A stretch of 64,000 bases of DNA from Ensifer adhaerens (GTDB lineage Bacteria; Pseudomonadota; Alphaproteobacteria; Rhizobiales; Rhizobiaceae): positions 480,176 through 544,175 of the forward strand of contig NZ_PNFP01000003.1 in NCBI RefSeq assembly GCF_002940685.1, read 5' to 3'. Under the pieces are notes generated by a model. That model made no database searches. It saw only the letters and a list, made by a program, of their open reading frames with translations, and was not told the origin of the DNA. This document shows, in pieces, positions 16,857 to 25,462 of the stretch. Within the stretch, counting starts at the first letter, position 1. Every line of letters starts with the position of its first letter. Both the position numbers and the translations under genes were made by a program.

Positions 16857-17813
16857 ATGAACTGGACTTTGAAACGCAGGACTCTCATCGCCACGCTTGG
16901 GTTCACCGCACTGACCACCCTTGGCGCGGCTCTCTCGCCGGCGCTTGCCGCCGAAAAGACATTCGCGCTCGTGCAGATCAACCAGCAGGCGCTCTTCTTC
17001 AACCAGATGAACGAGGGCGCCCAGAAAGCGGCTGACGCCGCCGGCGCCAAGCTCGTCATCTTCAACGCCAACAACGATCCGGCCGCGCAGAACAGCGCGA
17101 TCGAGACCTATATCCAGCAGAAGGTCGACGGCATCGCTGTCGTCGCGATCGACGTCAACGGCATCATGCCTGCGGTCAACCAGGCGGCCGAAGCCGGCAT
17201 CCCCGTCGTCGCCATCGACGCGATCCTGCCGGAAGGCCCGCAAAAGGCGCAGATAGGCGTCGACAACGCCACGGCGGGCGCCGACATGGGCAAGCACTTC
17301 CTCGACTACATCAAGGCCAACGCGTCCGGAAAAGCCAAGATCGGCGTCGTCGGCGCGCTCAACTCCTTCATCCAGAACGTTCGCCAGGAAGGCTTTGAAA
17401 AGACCATCAAGGATGTCGACGGCATCACGTCCGCCGGCGTCGTCGACGGGCAGAACGTGCAGGACAACGCGCTTGCCGCCGCCGAAAACCTGATCACCGG
17501 CAACCCCGACCTGACCGCGATCTATGCAACCGGCGAACCGGCTTTGATGGGCGCCATTGCCGCTGTCGAAAGCCAGAGCAAGCAGGATAGCGTCAAGGTG
17601 TTCGGCTGGGACCTGACGGCCCAGGCGATCGCCGGCATTGATGCCGGCTACGTCGCCGCCGTGATCCAGCAGGATCCTTCCGCCATGGGCGCTGCCGCAG
17701 TCGACGCCTTGAAGAAGGTCGCAGACGGCGGCAGCGTCGAGAAGAACATCGCCGTGCCGGTAACGATCGTCACCAAGGACAACGTCGAGCCATACCGGGC
17801 GATCTTCAAATGA
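16857..17813 (+). CDS. Ribose-type (CUT2) ABC importer, substrate-binding protein
   Basis: A 318-residue periplasmic protein with a signal peptide ending near SPALAAEK and the RbsB/FrcB-type fold: NQMNEGAQKAADAAGAKLVIFNANND, VDGIAVVAIDVNG, then GVDNATAGADMGKHF. The ATG at 16857 follows GGAT weakly, but it gives the proper signal peptide; upstream in-frame sequence overlaps the LacI gene. The stop overlaps the ATPase start (ATGA). The ligand is expected to be a pentose, hexose or nucleoside-like sugar. Confidence 0.9.
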   Translation: MNWTLKRRTLIATLGFTALTTLGAALSPALAAEKTFALVQINQQALFFNQMNEGAQKAADAAGAKLVIFNANNDPAAQNSAIETYIQQKVDGIAVVAIDVNGIMPAVNQAAEAGIPVVAIDAILPEGPQKAQIGVDNATAGADMGKHFLDYIKANASGKAKIGVVGALNSFIQNVRQEGFEKTIKDVDGITSAGVVDGQNVQDNALAAAENLITGNPDLTAIYATGEPALMGAIAAVESQSKQDSVKVFGWDLTAQAIAGIDAGYVAAVIQQDPSAMGAAAVDALKKVADGGSVEKNIAVPVTIVTKDNVEPYRAIFK

Positions 17814-18616
17814 TGACGACTGAAAGACAGCATCCTCCCGCTGTCGCTGGTGCCGGGGGGGCTTTGCCCTCCCGCACCGGTGTCAGTCCCCGCGTGTCCC
17901 TCAAGGGGATCATCAAGACGTTCGGGTCGCACCAGGCACTGCGTGGCGTGGACCTCGACATCTATCCCGGCGAGTGCCTCGGCCTGGTCGGAGACAACGC
18001 CGCCGGCAAATCGACGCTCACCAAGATCATCTCGGGAACCTATATTCCGGATGGCGGAACGATCACCCTGGAAGGAGAAGAGGTCCGGTTCTCAGGTCCA
18101 GCTGACGCCCGCAACCGTCACATCGAAATGGTCTTCCAGGACCTGAGCCTCTGCGATCATATCGACGTGGTGGGCAACCTCTTTCTTGGTCGTGAGATCA
18201 GCAAGGGGCCATTCCTTGATACGAAGACCATGCTCGAGGAAGCACGCAAGATGCTCGATGCGCTGGAAATCCGCATTCCGCGTCTGACCGGCAAAGTCGC
18301 TCAGCTCTCCGGCGGACAGCGCCAGGCGATCGCGATCGCGCGCGCCGCTTCGTTCAACCCGAAAGTCCTGATCATGGACGAGCCCACCTCGGCGCTCGCC
18401 GTGGCGGAGGTCGAAGCCGTGCTCGCGCTCATCAACCGCGTCAAGGCCAAGGGCGTCTCGGTGATCCTGATCACCCATCGCCTCCAGGATCTGTTCCGTG
18501 TCTGCGACCGCATTGCCGTCATGTACGAAGGCACCAAGGTGGCTGAGCGCGAAATCGGCAAGACCAACCTGGAAGACCTCGTCAAGTTGATCGTCGGGGA
18601 AGGAGCCAAGCAATGA
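17810..18616 (+). CDS. Ribose-type ABC importer ATPase, single-domain form
   Basis: A 268-residue ATPase with Walker A GDNAAGKST (about residues 62-70), signature AQLSGGQRQAIAIARA, Walker B VLIMDEPTSALAVAE and ILITHRLQDL. A proline- and glycine-rich leader of about 25 residues precedes the domain. It has one ATPase domain, like FrcA, and not the tandem RbsA form, so it presumably works as a homodimer. It is translationally coupled at both ends through ATGA overlaps. Confidence 0.93.
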   Translation: MMTTERQHPPAVAGAGGALPSRTGVSPRVSLKGIIKTFGSHQALRGVDLDIYPGECLGLVGDNAAGKSTLTKIISGTYIPDGGTITLEGEEVRFSGPADARNRHIEMVFQDLSLCDHIDVVGNLFLGREISKGPFLDTKTMLEEARKMLDALEIRIPRLTGKVAQLSGGQRQAIAIARAASFNPKVLIMDEPTSALAVAEVEAVLALINRVKAKGVSVILITHRLQDLFRVCDRIAVMYEGTKVAEREIGKTNLEDLVKLIVGEGAKQ

Positions 18617-19611
18617 CGGCCTACACCGAACGCGCAAAAGGCTCGCCGGCGGCAGACTTCCTCTCGGAGAACGCCCAGGTCCTGTCGATCGCCTTCTTCT
18701 TCCTCGCCTGCGTCGTCTTCTTCGCGGCGACGACCGACACCTTCATGACGCTCGGCAATATCCTGAACGTCATCCGCCAGGCGGCGCCGATCCTCATCGT
18801 CGCGGTCGCCATGACGCTTGTCATCATCACGGGGGGTATCGATCTCTCGGTCGGCTCGCAGGTCGCCCTGGTCAATGCCGTCGCGGCGATCGTGCTGGCA
18901 ATGGGCTATCCGTGGCCGCTGGTCGTCGTCGCAATGCTCTTCTTCGGCGCCTTTCTCGGCTTCGTGCAAGGATGGTTCACGGCCTATCAGGGCATTCCGG
19001 CCTTCATCGTCACGCTTGCCGGCCTGTCGATCCTGCGCGGATTGGCGCTCTATCTGACACAGGGCTACTCGATCCCGATCAAGGATGCGCCCGGGTTCTT
19101 CATGCTTGGCCGCGGCGAATTCATCGGCATTCCCGTGCCGGCGTTGATTGCAGTCGCGGTCGCAGTACTCGGTTATGTCGTCATCTCCTCGACCAAGTAC
19201 GGCCGTCAGGTCGTCGCCGTCGGTTCCAATATGGAAGCTGCCCGCCGCGTCGGCATGCCGGCAAAATGGGTTATCGCGTCTGTCTACATGATCGCCGGCA
19301 TCGCCTGCGCCCTTGCCGGCCTGCTGATCGCTGCGCGCCTCGGCTCCGGCTCTTCGAATGCTGCCGTCGGCTTCGAACTTCAGGTCATCGCCGCGGTGGT
19401 ACTGGGCGGGACATCGCTGATGGGGGGCCGCGGCACGATCCTCGGAACCGTGCTCGGCACCATGACGATCGCGGTCATCGGCAACGGCCTGATCCTCATG
19501 CATATCTCGCCGTTCTTCACGCAGATTGTTACCGGCGCGATCATTCTCGTTGCGATCTGGCTCAACACCCGGATCTTCACCGCCAACTTTCGCTTTGGCG
19601 GCAAGAGATGA
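18613..19611 (+). CDS. Ribose-type ABC importer permease
   Basis: A 332-residue RbsC/FrcC-type inner-membrane protein with the family segments ITGGIDLSVGSQVALVNAVAA, GIPAFIVTLAGLSILRGLALYLTQG and VVLGGTSLMGGRGTILGTVLG, and about eight to ten hydrophobic helices. It completes the importer encoded by the two preceding genes. Its stop overlaps the ATG of the phosphotriesterase-family gene, which places the first enzyme in the same operon as the transporter. Confidence 0.93.
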   Translation: MTAYTERAKGSPAADFLSENAQVLSIAFFFLACVVFFAATTDTFMTLGNILNVIRQAAPILIVAVAMTLVIITGGIDLSVGSQVALVNAVAAIVLAMGYPWPLVVVAMLFFGAFLGFVQGWFTAYQGIPAFIVTLAGLSILRGLALYLTQGYSIPIKDAPGFFMLGRGEFIGIPVPALIAVAVAVLGYVVISSTKYGRQVVAVGSNMEAARRVGMPAKWVIASVYMIAGIACALAGLLIAARLGSGSSNAAVGFELQVIAAVVLGGTSLMGGRGTILGTVLGTMTIAVIGNGLILMHISPFFTQIVTGAIILVAIWLNTRIFTANFRFGGKR

Positions 19612-20684
19612 CCGTCATGAGCAAGGAGCTGTCAGAAGGACATGTGCGGTCCGGCAAGGTGATGACGGTGAACGGCGCGATCGACGCGGGCGAGCTAGGC
19701 GTCACACTGATGCACGAGCACATCCTCAACGATTGCCGCTGCTGGTGGAACGCACCGCAAACGAAGGAGCGTCAGTATCTCGCCGAAGGCTTCGTCTGCA
19801 TGGAGATCCTCGGCGAACTGCGCCAGGACCCCTTCGTCAACAAGCACAACATCACGCTCGACGACGAACCTTTGGCGATCGCCGAATTGCAGGCTTTCGC
19901 GACCGCAGGCGGCCGTACGGTCGTCGAACCCACCTGCAACGGCATCGGTAGAAACCCGCTCGCCTTAAGGCGGATCTCCAAGGCGACGGGTCTCAATATC
20001 GTGATGGGGGCCGGATACTATCTTGCCTCCTCGCATCCGGCCGAAGTCGCGGACATGAGCGTCGACCAGATCGCCGACGGCATCGTCCGCGAGGCTATCG
20101 ACGGTGTCGACGGTACGGGCGTGAAAATCGGGCTGATCGGCGAAATCGGCGTTTCTTCCGATTTCACCCCGGCCGAGGAGAAGTCCCTGCGCGGGGCGGC
20201 TCGTGCGCAGGTTCGGACCGGTCTGCCGCTGATGGTGCATCTGCCCGGATGGTTCCGGCTCGGCCATCGCGTGCTCGATGTCGTCGCCGAGGAAGGTGCT
20301 GATCTCCGCCATACCGTGCTCTGCCACATGAACCCGTCGCACGACGACTTCGCCTACCAGAGTGAACTCGCCGCGCGTGGAGCGTTCATCGAGTATGACA
20401 TGATCGGCATGGACTTCTTCTATGCCGATCAGCAGGTGCAATGCCCGAGCGACGAAGAGGCCGCGCGGGCGATCGCAAGGCTGGTGGAGGCCGGACACAT
20501 CGACCGCATCCTGCTTTCGCACGATGTGTTCCTGAAGATGATGCTCAGCCACTACGGAGGCAACGGCTACGCCTATGTGCTGCGTCACTTTCTGCCGCGC
20601 CTCAAACGACATGGATTGGGCGACGATGCGCTCGACCTGATGATGCGGGGCAATCCCCGCTCGGTATTCCAAACCGGGGCCTGA
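19608..20684 (+). CDS. Phosphotriesterase-family metal-dependent hydrolase
   Basis: A 358-residue amidohydrolase-superfamily enzyme. The HxH metal motif is MHEHI (His36, His38), the bridging ligand position reads GEIG with Glu179 where classical phosphotriesterase has a carbamylated lysine, and the catalytic Asp is in LLSHD (about 306). Members with Glu at the bridge include the E. coli PHP protein and sugar lactonase-like enzymes, so a lactone or phospho-ester of a sugar acid is a reasonable guess. The ATG at 19608 overlaps the permease stop; a second ATG at 19617 is possible. The substrate is not known. Confidence 0.85.
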   Translation: MTVMSKELSEGHVRSGKVMTVNGAIDAGELGVTLMHEHILNDCRCWWNAPQTKERQYLAEGFVCMEILGELRQDPFVNKHNITLDDEPLAIAELQAFATAGGRTVVEPTCNGIGRNPLALRRISKATGLNIVMGAGYYLASSHPAEVADMSVDQIADGIVREAIDGVDGTGVKIGLIGEIGVSSDFTPAEEKSLRGAARAQVRTGLPLMVHLPGWFRLGHRVLDVVAEEGADLRHTVLCHMNPSHDDFAYQSELAARGAFIEYDMIGMDFFYADQQVQCPSDEEAARAIARLVEAGHIDRILLSHDVFLKMMLSHYGGNGYAYVLRHFLPRLKRHGLGDDALDLMMRGNPRSVFQTGA

Positions 20685-20724
20685 CATTCGGCTCCAAACG
20701 CAATTCAAGACCTACGGATAGACC

Positions 20725-21492
20725 ATGACCAAGAAAGTACTTCTCGTCGGCGAGAGCTGGGTAAGCTCCGCCACCCACTACAAGGGCTTCGACCAGTTCG
20801 GCAGCGTCACCTTCCATCTCGGTGCCGAACCGCTCGTCAAGGTGTTGAAGGACAGCGAATTCGAGCTGACCTACATGACCGCGCATGACGCCGTGGACCA
20901 GTTTCCCTACGAGATGGCCGGCCTCGACGCCTATGATGCGATCATCCTTTCGGACATAGGCGCCAACTCGCTGCTGCTGCCGCCGGCCGTGTGGCTGCAC
21001 TCGCGCACGGTTCCGAACCGGCTGAAACTGATCAAGGCCTGGGTGGAAAAGGGCGGCGCGCTCCTGATGGTCGGCGGCTATTTCTCGTTCCAGGGCATCG
21101 ACGGCAAGGCGCGCTGGCGCCGCACGGCCGTCGAAGACACGCTTCCGGTCACGTGCCTTCCCTATGACGACCGCGTCGAAATTCCCGAGGGTGCGGTCGC
21201 CGACGTCGTCAAGCCGGAGCACCCGACCATGGCCGGCCTTTCCGGCAACTGGCCGCTGCTTCTCGGCGTCAACGAAGTGGAGGTGCGTCCGGGAGCCGAA
21301 GTTATCGCACGCCTTCCGGAAGACCAGGGCGGTCACCCGCTGCTCGTCCTCGGTGGCTTTGGCAAGGGCCGCACTGCAGCCTGGACGTCGGATATCGGCC
21401 CGCATTGGCTGTCGCCGGCATTCTGCGAGTGGGACGGCTACGGCCGCCTCTGGAAGAACATCCTTGGCTGGATGACGGAGACGGCGCGCTAA
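20725..21492 (+). CDS. Class I glutamine-amidotransferase-like protein without the nucleophile elbow cysteine
   Basis: A 255-residue flavodoxin-like protein of the putative glutamine amidotransferase (GATase1-like) group: KVLLVGESWVSSATHYKG at the N-terminus, DAYDAIILSDIGANS, and LLMVGGYFSFQG where active GATases have the nucleophilic Cys elbow; here Tyr sits at that place. GGFGKGRTAAWTSDIGPHW and the Trp-rich C-terminus are typical of this subgroup. It is likely not a glutaminase but a sugar- or carboxylate-processing or binding protein. It follows the phosphotriesterase gene by 40 bases and converges on the kinase gene. Confidence 0.75.
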   Translation: MTKKVLLVGESWVSSATHYKGFDQFGSVTFHLGAEPLVKVLKDSEFELTYMTAHDAVDQFPYEMAGLDAYDAIILSDIGANSLLLPPAVWLHSRTVPNRLKLIKAWVEKGGALLMVGGYFSFQGIDGKARWRRTAVEDTLPVTCLPYDDRVEIPEGAVADVVKPEHPTMAGLSGNWPLLLGVNEVEVRPGAEVIARLPEDQGGHPLLVLGGFGKGRTAAWTSDIGPHWLSPAFCEWDGYGRLWKNILGWMTETAR

Positions 21493-21521
21493 GCAGCCGA
21501 TGTTGCGCGCTGGGCAAAAAC

Positions 21522-22421
21522 TCAGCGCGCGGCGAGGATTGCTTTGAGCTGCTCGATCGACGGAAACGCCGAGCGGGTGCCGGGACGACTGACGGTGATG
21601 GCGGCGGCCCGTGTCGCTTGTTCGATTGCCGTGCGATCGAGACGGCTGCCGCGAAGCGCCGCCGATGCAAGCGCCACTGCCATGAAGGTGTCGCCGGCGC
21701 CCGTGGTGTCGACGACATCGCATGCCACGGCAGCGATCCGGACACTGCTTTCGGCTGTGACGAGCATAGCTCCGTCGCCGCCGAAAGTCAGAACGACTTC
21801 GCGAACGCCGGCCGCAATCAGCTTGCGGGCAGCGTCTTCGCCGCTGGTCCCGGTCAATGCCTGCGCCTCGCCCTGGTTGAGGAAGGCGATGTCGACCAAG
21901 GGCCACAGGGTGCTGAAATGGGGACGCAGGGGAGACGGATTGAAGGCGGTGATCATTCGGCGGGCGCGCGCAGCTTCAAGGACGCCGCGCGTCGTTTCGT
22001 CCGAGAGGTTTCCCTGGAGCACCGCAAGGTCCCCGGGAGCCGCGTCGGCCAGAGGTGCTACGGCGTCGGCAAGCGCCAGGTTCTGGGCGGAGTCGGTGGT
22101 GGTGATGTTGACGTTTTCGCCATCCGGCGTAGTCAGCACGATCGAGAAGTCGGTGGACTTGCCGGGTACCGGCACAAGCTGGCTCACCACCGGTTCGCTC
22201 GCCAGATGCTGGCGGATCATGTCGGCGCGAAAGCCGTCGCCGAAGGCGGCGACAAGGCTCGTCGGCAGGCCTGTGCGGGCCATGACGACAGCCTGGTTTG
22301 CGCCCTTGCCGCCGAGGTCTCGAGATCGCTGGCTGCCATGGATCGATGCGCCGGCGGCCGGCATTTCCGACACGGCGATGGTTTCGTCCACCGTCACATT
22401 ACCGATTACGTAAGCGTGCAT
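21522..22421 (-). CDS. PfkB-family (ribokinase-like) sugar kinase
   Basis: A 299-residue ribokinase-type kinase with the N-terminal GGKGANQAVVMARTG motif near residues 36-50, and the anion hole and catalytic base in DTTGAGDTF (Asp about 244). It would phosphorylate a sugar or nucleoside in the cytoplasm. It is the only minus-strand gene inside this cluster. The ATG at 22421 has GAAGG 8 bases upstream. The next start (22447, plus strand) is only 25 bases away, so the promoters of each gene must lie in the coding part of the other, or the kinase is transcribed from within the btpA-like gene. Confidence 0.9.
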   Translation of the reverse strand: MHAYVIGNVTVDETIAVSEMPAAGASIHGSQRSRDLGGKGANQAVVMARTGLPTSLVAAFGDGFRADMIRQHLASEPVVSQLVPVPGKSTDFSIVLTTPDGENVNITTTDSAQNLALADAVAPLADAAPGDLAVLQGNLSDETTRGVLEAARARRMITAFNPSPLRPHFSTLWPLVDIAFLNQGEAQALTGTSGEDAARKLIAAGVREVVLTFGGDGAMLVTAESSVRIAAVACDVVDTTGAGDTFMAVALASAALRGSRLDRTAIEQATRAAAITVSRPGTRSAFPSIEQLKAILAAR

Positions 22422-22446
22422 GAACATACCTTCGAAAGGGAGAGAA

Positions 22447-23289
22447 ATGCAGGAAATTTCTGACAAGTCCTCAAGCGCCATAAGGGAAATATTCGGGACT
22501 GACAAGGTTCTGATCGGCATGATCCATTGCCCCGCCTTTCCCGGCGCGCCACGCTATCGGGGCGCCGATATGTCCGCCATCTACGATGCCTGCATGCGTG
22601 ATGCCGAGGCGTTGGTCGAGGGTGGCCTGCATGGCCTGATGATTGAAAATCATGGCGACGTACCCTTCTCCAAGCCGGAAGATATCGGTCATGAGACGGC
22701 CGCCTTCATGTCCGTCGTCACCGACCGGATAGCGCGAGCCACGGGTGTGCCGCTTGGCATCAACGTCCTTGCCAATGCGCCGATCCCGGCCTTTGCCATC
22801 GCCATGGCCGGTGGCGCCAAGTTCATTCGCGTCAACCAGTGGGCCAACGCCTACGTCGCCAACGAAGGCTTCATGGAGGGCCGGGCCGCAGAAGCGATGC
22901 GGTATCGCTCGCTGCTGCGCGCCGAGCACATCAAGGTCTTTGCCGACAGCCACGTGAAGCATGGCGCTCACGCGATCGTCGCCGATCGGTCGATCCAGGA
23001 ACTGACGCGCGATCTCGCCTTCTTCGATGCCGACGGCGTGATCGCCACCGGTCAGAGAACCGGCAACACCGCAACCATCGAGGAAATCGAAGAGATCGGC
23101 TCGGCCACGCATCTGCCGCTTCTGGTCGGCTCGGGCGTGACCAAGGACAACATCGTCGAAATCCTCAAACGCACGAACGGCGTGATCGTCGCCTCGTCGT
23201 TGAAGCAGGGCGGGGTCTGGTGGAACCCGGTCGACATCGAGCGGGTCAAAGCTTTCCGCGCTGCCGCAGAACCCGCGCTGGAGGCATGA
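22447..23289 (+). CDS. BtpA/SgcQ-family protein
   Basis: A 280-residue TIM-barrel-like protein of the BtpA family, recognised from IGMIHCPAFPGAPRY at the N-terminus, GGLHGLMIENHGDVPF, PLGINVLANAP, and a C-terminal phosphate-binding-like LLVGSGVTKDNI. The family name comes from a photosystem I biogenesis protein, but many bacterial members sit beside sugar transporters and kinases, where the role is not settled. GGGAG before the ATG at 22447 decides the start. Its stop overlaps the TenA-like ATG, so the next two genes are coupled to it. Confidence 0.85.
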   Translation: MQEISDKSSSAIREIFGTDKVLIGMIHCPAFPGAPRYRGADMSAIYDACMRDAEALVEGGLHGLMIENHGDVPFSKPEDIGHETAAFMSVVTDRIARATGVPLGINVLANAPIPAFAIAMAGGAKFIRVNQWANAYVANEGFMEGRAAEAMRYRSLLRAEHIKVFADSHVKHGAHAIVADRSIQELTRDLAFFDADGVIATGQRTGNTATIEEIEEIGSATHLPLLVGSGVTKDNIVEILKRTNGVIVASSLKQGGVWWNPVDIERVKAFRAAAEPALEA

Positions 23290-23939
23290 CGATGGCGGCT
23301 GAAACCCTGTCGGAGCAGATCCTGCTGGAAAACGCTGCCGTCTTCGAAGCGATGGTGAACCATCGCTTCGTCGAGGACATCGTCCACGGGCGCCTCGCCC
23401 GTCCGGTTTTCGAACGTTATCTCGTCTATGAGGGCGCCTTCGTCGAAACCGCCATCTCGATCTTCGCCTTTGCAACAGCGAAGGCCCCGACGATCAACCA
23501 GAAGCGCTGGCTGATCGCTGTTCTGGATGCGCTCGCCAACCAGCAGGTCGCCTATTTCGAGAGGATATATGCCGAGCGGGGCATCGATGCCAGCGCCCAC
23601 GATGTCGACCGTCCTGAGGTCGAAGCGTTCCGGTCGGGCATGCTGGAGATCGCAAGAAGCGGTGGTTTTCTCGACACTGTCGCTGCCATGTTCGCGGCCG
23701 AATGGATGTACTGGACCTGGTCGAAAAGGGCTGCGCTCGCACAAATTGCCGACCCGCATCTGAAGGAATGGGTCGACATGCACGCCCATGATGATTTCGC
23801 GGCGCAGGCGAAGTGGCTGAAGCAAGAGCTCGACCTTGCCGGGGAGACGCTGGAGGCTTCCGAGCGGAGCCGCCTCAGCGCCATCTTCGGGCGCGCACAA
23901 GAACTTGAGATCGCCTTTCACGACGCAGCCTATCGCTGA
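23286..23939 (+). CDS. TenA/thiaminase II-family protein lacking cysteine
   Basis: A 217-residue all-helical TenA-superfamily protein (NHRFVEDIVHGRLARPVFERYLVYEGAFVE, FAAEWMYWTWSKRA, QELEIAFHDAAYR). There is no cysteine in the whole protein, so it is not a TenA_C thiaminase; Glu139 and Glu208 match the acidic residues expected in TenA_E proteins. TenA_E members are linked to pyrimidine salvage or to uncharacterised C-N hydrolysis. Its coupling to the BtpA gene and the following amidohydrolase suggests it handles a nitrogen-containing sugar or heterocycle derivative (inference). Confidence 0.82.
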   Translation: MTMAAETLSEQILLENAAVFEAMVNHRFVEDIVHGRLARPVFERYLVYEGAFVETAISIFAFATAKAPTINQKRWLIAVLDALANQQVAYFERIYAERGIDASAHDVDRPEVEAFRSGMLEIARSGGFLDTVAAMFAAEWMYWTWSKRAALAQIADPHLKEWVDMHAHDDFAAQAKWLKQELDLAGETLEASERSRLSAIFGRAQELEIAFHDAAYR

Positions 23940-23965
23940 TCAGGATCCCCTACCAGGAGCCGACC

Positions 23966-25216
23966 ATGACCCCTCGCGTCCAAATCGACGGCAAACGACT
24001 GCTGCAGCGCCTCGACGATTTCGCCCGGATCGGCGCGACGCCAGCCGGCGGCGTCAACCGCCAAGCCTTGTCGCCCGAAGATCGCGCCTCGCGGCGCCTC
24101 CTCGCCGAACTCGCATTGGCGCGCGGCTTTCGCGTGTTTCAGGATCCTATGGCCAACCTGTTCATCCGGCGGGAAGGTCGTCTCGCCGCGCGACCGCCAT
24201 TCGTGATCGGCAGCCATCTCGACAGCCAGCCGACCGGCGGGCGTTTCGATGGAGCTCTCGGGACCCTCGCCGCCTTCGAGGTCATGGAAAGTCTCGAAGA
24301 CGCGGGGATCGAGACCGATCTGCCGCTTGAGGTCGTCGCCTGGACCAACGAAGAAGGTAGCCGGTTTGCTCCAGGGACGATGGGATCCATGGCCTTCGCC
24401 GCGGGCACGATCCCTGATGCCTGGTCCGACCTTCGCGGCCGCGATGGCGCCCCGTTCGTCAACGAGCTGACGGCAACACTCCAAGCCTTGCCAGAGGCCG
24501 AGGTGCGCCCGCTCGGTTTCCCGATCTCCGGCTATATCGAGCTCCATATCGAGCAGGGTCCGTCGCTCGAAAGGGAAAACATACCGATCGGCATTGTCTA
24601 CGGCATCCAGGGGACGCGGTGGCTGGAGGTGACGATCACAGGCCAGGCAGCGCATGCCGGCACGACAGCGCTTGAGTTCCGTCGTGATCCCATGGCAGTC
24701 GCCATCGCCGCACTCGAACCGCTCTACAAGAGCGCGATGCCGAACGATCGGCGCGTCCGCTTTACTGTCGGTCGCTTTGCAGTCGAGCCGGGTTCAGTGA
24801 ATGCCATTCCAGGTTCGGTGACGTTCAGCATTGATCTGCGGCACCCGGAAACCGAAGCCATCGACGCCTTGGAAGGCCGCGTGCGGCACGGCTGCGAGAG
24901 CGCGGCTGCTGCAGCCGGCTGCCGTAGCGAATTGAGACGGATATTCGACATGCCTCCCGCTGCCTTCTCGAAAGACCTGCTCGCCTGCCTTGATCGCGCC
25001 GCCGCATCGCTCGAACTAGAGACCAAGTCCATGCTGTCCGGCGCGTTCCACGATGCCCTGTTCGTCAATCGCGTTGCGCCCGCCGCCATGATTTTCGTCC
25101 CCTGCCGCGATGGACTTAGCCACAACGAGGCGGAATATGTCGAGCCAGAGCATTCAATAGCGGGGGGCCGTATGCTGCTTGCGGCCGTCGTGGAAGCGGT
25201 TGCCGTGAGCGCATAG
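23966..25216 (+). CDS. M20-family Zn amidohydrolase (N-carbamoyl-L-amino acid hydrolase/allantoate amidohydrolase type)
   Basis: A 416-residue hydrolase with the metal ligands of the hydantoinase/carbamoylase branch: GSHLDSQPTGGRFDGALG (His84, Asp95), WTNEEGSRF (Glu129, Glu130), ELHIEQGPSLE and LSHNEAEY near the C-terminus, plus the dimerisation insert in the middle. It would cleave an N-carbamoyl or ureido group. AGGAG upstream of the ATG gives the start. Last gene of the cluster; it indicates that the substrate taken up by the ribose-type importer carries a carbamoyl/ureido nitrogen or forms one during breakdown. Confidence 0.88.
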   Translation: MTPRVQIDGKRLLQRLDDFARIGATPAGGVNRQALSPEDRASRRLLAELALARGFRVFQDPMANLFIRREGRLAARPPFVIGSHLDSQPTGGRFDGALGTLAAFEVMESLEDAGIETDLPLEVVAWTNEEGSRFAPGTMGSMAFAAGTIPDAWSDLRGRDGAPFVNELTATLQALPEAEVRPLGFPISGYIELHIEQGPSLERENIPIGIVYGIQGTRWLEVTITGQAAHAGTTALEFRRDPMAVAIAALEPLYKSAMPNDRRVRFTVGRFAVEPGSVNAIPGSVTFSIDLRHPETEAIDALEGRVRHGCESAAAAAGCRSELRRIFDMPPAAFSKDLLACLDRAAASLELETKSMLSGAFHDALFVNRVAPAAMIFVPCRDGLSHNEAEYVEPEHSIAGGRMLLAAVVEAVAVSA

Positions 25217-25300
25217 CGGCCGCACGCAAGACCGACATGGAGCGGTTTCACCACCGCGGCTTTGGTTGCAACCATCGCGACGGAAGTCCGAATTCCAGTC

Positions 25301-25330
25301 GATACATTATGCGATCCTGACCGTACAAAA
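25301..25330 (+). repeat. Dispersed short repeat, copy a (left edge of the arsenic segment)
   Basis: GATACATTATGCG followed by ATCCTGACC and GTACAAAA. The same core recurs at 36462, 52151 and 63768, always in this orientation, with partial similarity (TTCC and neighbouring bases) for about 20 bases upstream as well. It lies between the M20 gene and the arsR promoter in a gap with no gene. Confidence 0.7.
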
Positions 25331-25428
25331 CTAGAGCATATGAAGTCCGCTGATCGCTGCTCCACCAGGGGCGGCACTCGATGCCCACATTAATTCCAAT
25401 CGACTATGCAAGGACTGCCGCAAGCCAA

Positions 25429-25456
25429 TTGACACATCATATACATCCGCTATTCT
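25429..25456 (+). promoter_or_regulatory. arsR operon promoter, probably giving a leaderless mRNA
   Basis: TTGACA (25429-25434), 16 bases, then TATTCT (25451-25456). The arsR ATG begins at 25463, about where transcription would start, and no ribosome site precedes it. ATCC/GGAT around the -10 region is a possible ArsR half-site pair. Confidence 0.55.
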
Positions 25457-25462
25457 GGATAT

